Below are positions 29,471-36,815 of a stretch of 36,815 nt of DNA, in pieces. Origin of the DNA: Methyloceanibacter sp. (GTDB lineage Bacteria; Pseudomonadota; Alphaproteobacteria; Rhizobiales; Methyloligellaceae); contig JARFRF010000130.1 in the NCBI GenBank assembly GCA_029287395.1, positions 1 to 36,815 of the forward strand, given 5' to 3'. The notes beneath the pieces were generated by a model that was not told the origin of the DNA, made no database searches, and saw only the letters and a program-made list of their open reading frames with translations. Both the position numbers and the translations under genes were made by a program. Position 1 is the stretch's first letter, and each line of letters starts with the position of its first letter.

Positions 29471-31105
29471 ATGATCAAGCGCATCGCCACGGTCGGCGGG
29501 CTGACGCTCTTGTCGCGCCTAACTGGCTTCATTCGTGACGTGGTTATGGCTGCCATGCTGGGCGCTGGGCCCGTCGCCGATGCCTTCTTTGTTGCCTTCC
29601 GCCTGCCCAATCATTTCCGCGCGATCTTCGCCGAGGGCGCTTTCGCGGCGGCTTTCGTGCCAGCGTACGCCCATACGCTGGAGAAGGCGGGGCTCTCCGC
29701 TGCCAAACTCTTCGCAGATCAAGTCGGCGCGGCCCTCATCACGATCAATCTTGTCCTGCTCGCGATCGCGCTACTCTTCACGCCGGAAGTGGTCATGCTG
29801 CTCGCGCCAGGTCTATCCGACGATCCCGAGCGGTTCGACCTCGCTGTTGCGCTCACGCGGATTACCTTTCCCTATCTGGCCCTCGTGTCGTTGGAGACGC
29901 TGTTCGCCGGCATTCTCAACGCCAACAACCGGTTCGCTACGGCAGCCGGCGCGTCCATTCTCCTCAATGTCTCGCTTATCGCGACCCTGGCCCTGGCGCC
30001 GTATTTCGAGACTGCAGGCCACGCCGCGGCCTGGGGCGTTCTCATTGCGGGCATCGCGATGGTGCTGCTTGTGGGCGGCGATGCGGAGATGCATGGTTAT
30101 GGCATCCGCCTGCGGATGCCGAGGCTAGACGCGCCGACGAAGCGGTTCCTGAAAGCCCTGGGGCCCGCGATCGTCGGCGCGGGCGGGGTGCAATTGGCGT
30201 TGTTCGCCGACACGGTGATCGCCTCCTTTTTGCCGGCGGGCTCTCTATCCGCACTGTACTATGCGGACCGCATCAATCAGCTGCCCATTGGCGTTGTAGG
30301 GATTGCCGTCGGGACGGTGCTGTTGCCGGAAATGTCCCGGCGTCTTGCTGCCGGCGATACAAGGGGTGCGGCCTCGGCCCAAGCGCGTGGGATTCAGCTG
30401 GCGCTGCTACTGACGATCCCGTGCGCCGCCGCGGCCGTAGCGATCCCCGACCTGATTATGCGGGCGCTATTCGCGCGCGGGGCTTTCACGAGTGAAAACG
30501 CTCTGTCCGCAGGCCACACGCTCGCCGCTTATTCGCTCGGTCTCATCCCCTTCGTGCTGCTTCGGAGCTTTACGGCGCCCTTCTATGCGCGTGGGGATAC
30601 CGCAACCCCGGTCAAGGCGGCCCTTCTCGCCGCCAGCGTGAACATCGCGCTGAAGGTCGCGCTCATGGGGCCGCTGGCGCAGGTCGGCCTCGCACTTGCG
30701 ACCAGTACCGGCGCCTGGGTCAACCTTTTCTTGCTCGCATATCTCGCACGTCGCCAGGGCTTTGCCGTGTCCGGTGAAGCCATTCGTGGACCTGTGGCGA
30801 AGCTCGTACTCATTGGTATCGCGTTCGCTGCCGGGCTCTATCTGGCGAGCCAGGGTCTGGAAGGCGCGCTGTCGTCCATGACAAACTTTCGCGAGGAGAC
30901 AGTCCTCGGCATTCTCGTCGTCGTTGGCGGACTGCTCTATTTTGCGGCGGTTTTTATGGTTTTGGGACGCGACTGGCTTGCGGGGCTCATGAAAGAAATC
31001 GAGCACGAGGCAGCACAGCCCGCGCCGGTTAAGCCAGACCTTATCGAGGACCCGACTGACGCTTCGGAAAGCCTTCCGGACTCTGAGCCGCCGCCCAGGA
31101 TCTAA
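29471..31105 (+). CDS. murJ: Lipid II flippase MurJ (MviN)
   Basis: 'TLLSRLTGFIRDVVMAAMLGAGPVADAFFVAFRLPNHFRAIFAEGAFAAAFVPAY', multi-TM MOP-superfamily protein. Confidence 0.95.
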   Translation: MIKRIATVGGLTLLSRLTGFIRDVVMAAMLGAGPVADAFFVAFRLPNHFRAIFAEGAFAAAFVPAYAHTLEKAGLSAAKLFADQVGAALITINLVLLAIALLFTPEVVMLLAPGLSDDPERFDLAVALTRITFPYLALVSLETLFAGILNANNRFATAAGASILLNVSLIATLALAPYFETAGHAAAWGVLIAGIAMVLLVGGDAEMHGYGIRLRMPRLDAPTKRFLKALGPAIVGAGGVQLALFADTVIASFLPAGSLSALYYADRINQLPIGVVGIAVGTVLLPEMSRRLAAGDTRGAASAQARGIQLALLLTIPCAAAAVAIPDLIMRALFARGAFTSENALSAGHTLAAYSLGLIPFVLLRSFTAPFYARGDTATPVKAALLAASVNIALKVALMGPLAQVGLALATSTGAWVNLFLLAYLARRQGFAVSGEAIRGPVAKLVLIGIAFAAGLYLASQGLEGALSSMTNFREETVLGILVVVGGLLYFAAVFMVLGRDWLAGLMKEIEHEAAQPAPVKPDLIEDPTDASESLPDSEPPPRI

Positions 31106-31121
31106 CCAGCTACGCGACGGC

Positions 31122-31958
31122 CTAGACCATCTTTAGATCGACAAGGGTCACGTCGCCGCTGTCGATTTCGCGTCCGAAGAAGATCGCTCCGATTCTGGCA
31201 AACCGCTCAGTCGAATCCGTGGCAAAGAAGTGGATGTTGCGCGGCGCGGCACTGATATCTGTCTGCAGAGTCGATGTGGCTAGAGTCTCGGCAACAGCGG
31301 CCGCTGTCGTATCAGCTGAGTCCACTAACGTAATTGCATCGCCCACATACCGCTGGATGGCAGCCTTCAATACGGGGAAATGCGTGCAGCCCAGCACAAG
31401 TGTGTCCGGCGCGCCTGGGTGCGCGAAAAGCGGTTCGAGATAGTCTTTGATGGCAGCGGTTGTCACGCTTGTGTCCGCCCAGCCTTCCTCAGCCAGTGCA
31501 ACAAAGACTTGGCATGCAAGTTGTTCGACCATGGCATCGGCCATCAGACGGCGGATTGCGTGTACGTAGGCTGCTCCTTTGACCGTGCTCTCGGTCGCAA
31601 GAACGGCGATATGTTTGTTGCGTGTGGCCGCGACACCCGCACGCGCGCCAGGCTCAATCACGCCGATCACGGGCACTGGAGCGAGCGCTTCTCTCAGGGC
31701 ATCGAGCGCCACGGCAGAGGCGGTATTGCACGCAATCACAACCATCTTTACGTCTTCGCTTAGAAGAAGATGCGTAGCCTGCAGAGCGTAAGCGCGTACC
31801 GTATCGGGGCTCTTGGTGCCATAGGGTAGTCTTGCAGTGTCACCGAGATAGACGAAATGTTCGTTTGGTAATCGAGCGCAGAGGGCCCGCAATACGGTAA
31901 GCCCGCCCATGCCGGAGTCGAAGACGCCTATGGGCCGCGTATCACCGGGCATCCGCAT
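31122..31958 (-). CDS. murI: Glutamate racemase
   Basis: 'IGVFDSGMGGLTVLRALCARLPNEHFVYLGDTARLPYGTKS', 'VIACNTASAVALDALRE', 'LVLGCTHFPVLKAAI'. ORF opens at 32033; likely start at 31958 or 31952. Confidence 0.94.
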   Translation of the reverse strand: MRMPGDTRPIGVFDSGMGGLTVLRALCARLPNEHFVYLGDTARLPYGTKSPDTVRAYALQATHLLLSEDVKMVVIACNTASAVALDALREALAPVPVIGVIEPGARAGVAATRNKHIAVLATESTVKGAAYVHAIRRLMADAMVEQLACQVFVALAEEGWADTSVTTAAIKDYLEPLFAHPGAPDTLVLGCTHFPVLKAAIQRYVGDAITLVDSADTTAAAVAETLATSTLQTDISAAPRNIHFFATDSTERFARIGAIFFGREIDSGDVTLVDLKMV

Positions 31959-33147
31959 CCCCGATGGAACGATCTCCGAATGTTTCGAAGTAGGCTGCGA
32001 TAAAGCGGCGATAGATCGCTGTAAGGACTTCAAGGTCGTCCAGCGTGGCGTTCTCGTCCACCTTGTGGATCGTCTCGCTCGTCAACCCAAACTCCAAGAC
32101 GGGGCAGTAGTCCTTAATAAAGCGAGCATCCGACGTGCCGCCGCTTGTCGACAACACTGGCGTCTTGCCGGTCAGGGCGGTCACGGCTTCGCTTAAGAGT
32201 TCGTCGAGGGCGCCGGGCTCCGTGACGAAAGCATCTCCATGGGGGGCAAAGTCCAAGGTGAAACTCAGTCGCGTGTCATGGAACACGGCACCGATCTTTT
32301 CCATCAACATGGCCTTCAGTTTTTCAGCGTCATGGTTGTCGTTGAAGCGGATGTTGAAATGAGCTTCGGCTCGCGCAGGAATAATGTTGGTTGCAGAATT
32401 CCCAACGTCGATGCTCGTCACCTCCAGATTCGAAGGCGAGAAGTGGGTGCTGCCGGAATCGAGTTTGGTTTCATAGAGCTTTGCGAGGGCTGTCACGATC
32501 CCTTTCACAGGATTAGCCGCTAGATGCGGATAGGCGACGTGGCCTTGTTGTCCAGTCACGGTGAGATGCCCCGTCAGGCTTCCACGCCGTCCGATCTTGA
32601 TCGTTTCGCCGAGAAACTCGGGGTTGGACGGCTCGCCCACCAGGCAATGATCGGGGACCAGATTCTCCGCCTCCATCCAAGATAGAACCTTCTTGGTTCC
32701 GTTGATCGCAGGACCTTCTTCGTCGCCGGTGATAAGGAGGCTGATCGTACCCGGGATCTCGCCGCCGCATGTTGCCACGTAGTCGATTGCCGCTGCCGCG
32801 AAACAGGCAACTGCTCCCTTCATATCCGAGGCGCCACGGCCGTAGAGCCGTCCGTCGGCGATGTCAGCGCTAAAGGGGTCGTGGCTCCAAAGGCTTTCGT
32901 CGCCCGGCGGAACCACGTCTGTATGGCCCGCGAAGCACAAATGCGGCGCTCCGGTTCCGATCCGCGCGACGAGATTGTCTACGTCCGGGGTGCCCTCCTC
33001 GCTGAAGGTCAGCCGGTTGCAGGAAAAGCCCGCAACCGAGAGGAACTCGCCGAGTGCATCCAATGCACCAGCGTCCGATGGCGTGACGCTTGGGCAATGG
33101 ATCAAGCTTTTTGCGATAGCGAGCGCAGTTTCGGCCGGCGTTGACAT
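31942..33147 (-). CDS. dapE: Succinyl-diaminopimelate desuccinylase
   Basis: 'LIHCPSVTPSDAGALDALGEFL', 'CFAGHTDVVPPGDESLWSHDPFSADIADGRLYGRGASDMKGAVACF', 'LSTSGGTSDARFIKDYCPVLEFGL'. Confidence 0.95.
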   Translation of the reverse strand: MSTPAETALAIAKSLIHCPSVTPSDAGALDALGEFLSVAGFSCNRLTFSEEGTPDVDNLVARIGTGAPHLCFAGHTDVVPPGDESLWSHDPFSADIADGRLYGRGASDMKGAVACFAAAAIDYVATCGGEIPGTISLLITGDEEGPAINGTKKVLSWMEAENLVPDHCLVGEPSNPEFLGETIKIGRRGSLTGHLTVTGQQGHVAYPHLAANPVKGIVTALAKLYETKLDSGSTHFSPSNLEVTSIDVGNSATNIIPARAEAHFNIRFNDNHDAEKLKAMLMEKIGAVFHDTRLSFTLDFAPHGDAFVTEPGALDELLSEAVTALTGKTPVLSTSGGTSDARFIKDYCPVLEFGLTSETIHKVDENATLDDLEVLTAIYRRFIAAYFETFGDRSIGDADAR

Positions 33148-33299
33148 GACGGCGTCCTTAGAAGGTCAAATCATATGTCTCGGCAAGGTCACGACCATGA
33201 AGGCGCGCCGCGCCGATGGCAAGCACGGCATTGGCCATGGGAGGCGTGACAGCACCGTGCGTGAAAGAAAACCTTTGCCTTGGGCGTTGGGAGAGCCTG

Positions 33300-33746
33300 C
33301 TAGCTCAGAGCCGCCAGCGGATCGCCTCCGTACTGGTTGGCGCCGGGCGTTCCTTTGAGGATACCCAGTTCAATAAGGAACCACAGGCCAACGCCGAGAT
33401 TGATCAGAACACAGAGCCAACCGAGTCCATTGAGCTGCTCGGGAGTGCCGGTCAGTCCCCAGCCATCGAGCAGGCTTGCAGCAAGCGACGGCACCAAACC
33501 ATAGAGCGCCATTTTCCCGGGTTTGTCCCGATCGTGGAAGCGCTTGGCGCAAACCGCATAACTCGGGAAGAAGAGTGCTATGGCAACGAGTGTCGCCAAG
33601 AAACCTCCGAAGAAGCCTGCTCCAAATATAACCTCGATCAGCACACCGAGAATGATACTGACAATGCCAAGGATCGCGATGCCAGCCCACCACTTTGCGC
33701 GGTTTATGCGGCCATCCATCGACGTAAAGATATATTGCAGATCCAT
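33300..33746 (-). CDS. DUF805 domain-containing membrane protein
   Basis: 'MDLQYIFTSMDGRINRAKWWAGIAILGIVSIILGVLIEVIF...YAVCAKRFHDRDKPG' is the DUF805 pattern (GRI.R..WW, KR.HD.). Confidence 0.88.
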   Translation of the reverse strand: MDLQYIFTSMDGRINRAKWWAGIAILGIVSIILGVLIEVIFGAGFFGGFLATLVAIALFFPSYAVCAKRFHDRDKPGKMALYGLVPSLAASLLDGWGLTGTPEQLNGLGWLCVLINLGVGLWFLIELGILKGTPGANQYGGDPLAALS

Positions 33747-33800
33747 TTGTCTCCCCCCTGGTCAGAGTCTGACGCAAGCCTCAGGTTTTAGGCCCGAATC

Positions 33801-33820
33801 ATGTCATTGCGAAGAGCGCG
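33801..33820. repeat. Possible degenerate relic of the dispersed 'GTCATTGCGAGGAGCG...' intergenic repeat
   Basis: ATGTCATTGCGAAGAGCGCG; one reverse frame reads CHCEER, a familiar spurious translation of this repeat class. The rest of the repeat is not recognisable. Confidence 0.35.
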
Positions 33821-33858
33821 GTGTGCAACTGGCACTGATGCGCTACAAAGCCATGGAA

Positions 33859-33891
33859 GCGTCGTGGCCAAGTTGATATGGCCGACGACGC
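33859..33891 (-). terminator. Candidate hairpin terminator downstream of dapD
   Basis: Stem GCGTCGTGGCCA (33859-33870) / TGGCCgACGACGC (33879-33891), 12 bp with one bulge, 15 nt after the dapD stop; no strong T tract. Confidence 0.4.
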
Positions 33892-33905
33892 CACTCTAAC
33901 CGAAA

Positions 33906-34748
33906 TCAGTCGCGCAGCAATTCGTTGATCGAGGTCTTCGAGCGCGTTTGTTCGTCTACGGTTTTGACGATCACCGCACAATATAGCGAGGGGCCTGGCG
34001 TGCCGTCCGGCAATGGCTTGCCGGGCATTGAGCCGGGAACCACCACCGAATAGGGAGGAACGCGGCCATGGTGCACAAATCCCGTGGCGCGGTCGATGAT
34101 CTTGGTGGATTGGCCGATATAGACGCCCATGGACAGCACCGAGCCTTCGCCCACTACTACGCCTTCCGCGACCTCGGCGCGTGCGCCGATGAAGCAATTG
34201 TCCTCGACGATCACGGGATTGGCCTGCAGCGGCTCAAGCACACCGCCAATTCCAGCGCCGCCCGAAAGGTGGACGTTCTTGCCGATTTGCGCGCAGGAGC
34301 CGACGGTTGCCCATGTGTCGATCATTGAGCCGCTGTCCACATGGGCGCCAAGGTTGACGAAGCAGGGCATCAGCACTACCCCCGGCGCGATGAAGGCGGA
34401 GTGTCGGACGATACAGCCCGGCACAGCCCGAAAGCCTGCTTCTCTAAAGTCCTTCGCCTTCCACTTGTCGAACTTGACCGGGACCTTGTCCCACCACGAC
34501 GACCCGTCTGGGCCGCCGTCCATACGCTTCTGATCGTTGAGCTTGAACGACAACAGAATGGCCTTCTTGACCCACTGATTGACGATCCAGTCGCCCCCAA
34601 CCTTCTCGGCAACACGCAGGTCGCCCTTGTCGAGCAAGTCCAGAACCTCCTCGACGCCATCGCGCACGACACCCTTGGTGTCCGAGTTGATATCGGATGC
34701 GTGGTCGAAGGCGCCGTCGATGAAGTTCTTTAGGTGATCGTGCGACAT
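33906..34748 (-). CDS. dapD: 2,3,4,5-tetrahydropyridine-2,6-dicarboxylate N-succinyltransferase
   Basis: '[95 protein letters not shown]' hexapeptide repeat protein. Confidence 0.96.
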   Translation of the reverse strand: MSHDHLKNFIDGAFDHASDINSDTKGVVRDGVEEVLDLLDKGDLRVAEKVGGDWIVNQWVKKAILLSFKLNDQKRMDGGPDGSSWWDKVPVKFDKWKAKDFREAGFRAVPGCIVRHSAFIAPGVVLMPCFVNLGAHVDSGSMIDTWATVGSCAQIGKNVHLSGGAGIGGVLEPLQANPVIVEDNCFIGARAEVAEGVVVGEGSVLSMGVYIGQSTKIIDRATGFVHHGRVPPYSVVVPGSMPGKPLPDGTPGPSLYCAVIVKTVDEQTRSKTSINELLRD

Positions 34749-34772
34749 GGAATTCTCCCAAAACTCTCCAGA

Positions 34773-35543
34773 TTACTGCGGGTTCCCTTGGACGCCGATA
34801 GGCCCATCGCTCTCAGCGTTCTCAGCAAGCGAAGCCCCAATGGCTGCAACGAAAGGAGTGAGCGCCTCTGTGCGATGATGAATGTGGTCCGGCAGTTCCG
34901 TCTCATCTCCATAGGCGACATGTTCCGGCCTGCCCATGGTGCGGCAATCGATCCAGACCGTGGTCATACCAAGTGCATGCGCGGTCTCAAGGTTATGCGG
35001 CAGGTCGTCGAAGATCGCAGCGCGCTGGCTATCGATGTCATGCGTGGCGACAAAACGTTCGAACCCGACAAGCGAAGGTTTCGGGTTCACGTACTCAAGG
35101 GCGTGAATATCAAAGATGTCCTCAAACAAGTCTTGTATGCCGAGCTTGGCTGTCACCCGCTCGGCGTGATTACGACAGCCATTCGTGAAAACCAGCTTTC
35201 GGCCCGGGAGCGATTGGATTGCATCGGCCAGCGCCGGAGAGGGGTCGACAACTTCGAGATCGATGTCGTGGACGTAGTCCAGAAAGTCGTGTGGCTTCAC
35301 CCCATGCAGGCGGATAAGGCCGGCAAGAGTTGTGCCGTGCTCGAAATAGTATTGCTTTCGCAAAGCGTGCGCATCGTCGAGCGAGAGATTCAGGTTTTCG
35401 GCGATAAACGATCCCATTCGGCGGTCGATCTGGGAGAAGAGATCGCACTCGGCCGGGTAGAGCGTGTTGTCGAGGTCGAAGACCCAGGTTTCCACATGGT
35501 CAAAGCCGCGTTCGCGGGGCTGCCCCGGCGCCGCCTCCCTCAT
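34773..35543 (-). CDS. HAD-superfamily pyrimidine 5'-nucleotidase
   Basis: '[31 protein letters not shown]', '[15 protein letters not shown]', '[23 protein letters not shown]'. Confidence 0.92.
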   Translation of the reverse strand: MREAAPGQPRERGFDHVETWVFDLDNTLYPAECDLFSQIDRRMGSFIAENLNLSLDDAHALRKQYYFEHGTTLAGLIRLHGVKPHDFLDYVHDIDLEVVDPSPALADAIQSLPGRKLVFTNGCRNHAERVTAKLGIQDLFEDIFDIHALEYVNPKPSLVGFERFVATHDIDSQRAAIFDDLPHNLETAHALGMTTVWIDCRTMGRPEHVAYGDETELPDHIHHRTEALTPFVAAIGASLAENAESDGPIGVQGNPQ

Positions 35544-36526
35544 GTCTGCCTCGCGCGCGCGCGGCTGGGGCGACGGCGCTCAATCAGCGTGCCGGCTCCA
35601 TGCTCCGTGAAGAGTTCGAGTAGAACGGAATGCGGGACCTTGCCGTTGATGATCACAACGGCCTCGACGCCATCGGCAATCACGTCGACGCAACCCTCGA
35701 TCTTCGGGATCATGCCGCCTGAAATCGTGCCGTCGGAGATCAGATCGAGTGCCTCTGCAGTCGTCATGGATCGGATTAGACCTCCGTTTTTGTCCAAGAC
35801 ACCGTCCACGTCGGTTAGCAGAAGCAGACGCTTAGCCTTCAGAGCTACCGCAATCGCGGCCGCGAACGTATCTGCATTGATGTTCAGTGTTTCGCCGTCT
35901 GGGCCGACGCCGATCGGTGCGACCACAGGGATCAGGTCCGACTGAATGATGACATCAATAATGTGAGGTTCGACGAGTCCGGGCTCCCCGACAAAGCCTA
36001 AGTCCAAGATCTTCTCGATATTAGATTGAGGATCGCGGACGCGCCGCTCAAGCCGCTTTGCCCGCATCAAGTTGGCATCTTTTCCGGAGATGCCGACGGC
36101 CTTGCCACCCTGGTCGTTAATGGCGGAAACGATCTCCTTGTTCACGGAGCCGGCCAAGACCATCTCGACCACGTCGACGGTCTGCCGGTCGGTGACTCGC
36201 AAGCCGTCCTTGAACTCGGTCTTGATATTGAGGCGTTCTAGGAGCCGTCCGATCTGCGGGCCGCCGCCATGCACTACGATGGGGTTCACGCCGGCCTGCT
36301 TGAGCAACACGACATCCCGCGCAAAATCCCGCGCCAGCTCAGGGTCCCCCATCGCGTGCCCCCCATACTTCACAACAACCGTCGCGCGGTCGTAGCGCTG
36401 CATATAGGGCAGAGCTTCGGAGAGGATCTTGGCCTTGGCATGCACCGAGCCGAGCGCGTCCGTTAGGGCGGCTGCGGCTCCGTCCGTATCGCTGGCAATT
36501 TGCGGATCTGTCTTCGTGTTTGTCAC
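35540..36526 (-). CDS. argB: Acetylglutamate kinase
   Basis: '[52 protein letters not shown]', '[22 protein letters not shown]', '[46 protein letters not shown]'. ATGA overlap with the HAD gene. Confidence 0.96.
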   Translation of the reverse strand: MTNTKTDPQIASDTDGAAAALTDALGSVHAKAKILSEALPYMQRYDRATVVVKYGGHAMGDPELARDFARDVVLLKQAGVNPIVVHGGGPQIGRLLERLNIKTEFKDGLRVTDRQTVDVVEMVLAGSVNKEIVSAINDQGGKAVGISGKDANLMRAKRLERRVRDPQSNIEKILDLGFVGEPGLVEPHIIDVIIQSDLIPVVAPIGVGPDGETLNINADTFAAAIAVALKAKRLLLLTDVDGVLDKNGGLIRSMTTAEALDLISDGTISGGMIPKIEGCVDVIADGVEAVVIINGKVPHSVLLELFTEHGAGTLIERRRPSRARARQT

Positions 36527-36552
36527 GGGTGCGCTTATAGCGGCGGAAGGCC

Positions 36553-36813
36553 TTAAGGTTCAACGCCGGTTGGTCTGAGACCCGCGATTGTCGCCCGCAG
36601 CTCGGGGATTCCGAGGCCTTCCCGGGCGGAGGTCACAACAAGTCCAGGGAACGCGGCGGGATGCTTGGCGAGCTCCGTTTCGGTCTTCCCGATGACAGCT
36701 TCGAGCTCGGTTTTCTTCGGTTTGTCGGACTTGGTAAGAACGCCCTGATACGAGACGGCCGCCTCGTCCATGAGCTTCATTGTTTCCCGGTCGTTAGCTT
36801 TCACGCCATGCCG
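36553..36813 (-). CDS. engB: EngB/YihA-type GTP-binding protein, C-terminal fragment (5' end outside window)
   Basis: Frame open to the window edge: '[37 protein letters not shown]...[29 protein letters not shown]', characteristic of the EngB C-terminal half. Confidence 0.88.
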   Translation of the reverse strand, partial: RHGVKANDRETMKLMDEAAVSYQGVLTKSDKPKKTELEAVIGKTETELAKHPAAFPGLVVTSAREGLGIPELRATIAGLRPTGVEP

Positions 36814-36815
36814 GC

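Noticed and set aside
34734-35945. 403-aa plus-strand ORF
   Set aside because: Antisense shadow of the HAD nucleotidase and argB genes, which have clear family motifs; typical of high-GC DNA.
1-36815. CRISPR arrays, tRNAs, IS elements, prophage or toxin-antitoxin pairs
   Set aside because: No regularly spaced repeats, tRNA-like cloverleaf with GTTCRANNC core, transposase motifs, phage genes or paired small toxin/antitoxin ORFs were recognised.

Overview
This 36.8-kb window is GC-rich, gene-dense chromosomal sequence, most like an alphaproteobacterium (Hyphomicrobiales-type gene neighbourhoods). It is almost entirely core or housekeeping. Contents in order: 3' part of an AsmA-family gene; a broken ialB-like gene; GST; leucyl aminopeptidase and NlpC/P60 hydrolase; a Yej-type peptide ABC transporter operon (two tandem substrate-binding genes, yejB, yejE, an embedded CDF cation transporter, yejF); a membrane-anchored cytochrome c with two heme domains; kdsB; pheA; SRP RNA (ffs); dnaX; ybaB; recR; a small membrane protein coupled to ampG; a sitABCD-type Mn/Fe ABC transporter with a Fur/Mur-like palindrome; rmuC; def; fmt; truA; murJ; murI; dapE; a DUF805 protein; dapD; HAD pyrimidine 5'-nucleotidase; argB; and the 3' end of engB. 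I see no CRISPR array, prophage, transposase, tRNA or obvious novel defence/biosynthetic system. The best second-look items are the ialB-like gene with an in-frame amber codon at the signal-peptide junction plus a C-terminal frameshift, the internally duplicated diheme cytochrome c, and the CDF gene embedded in the yej operon with two tandem substrate-binding genes.
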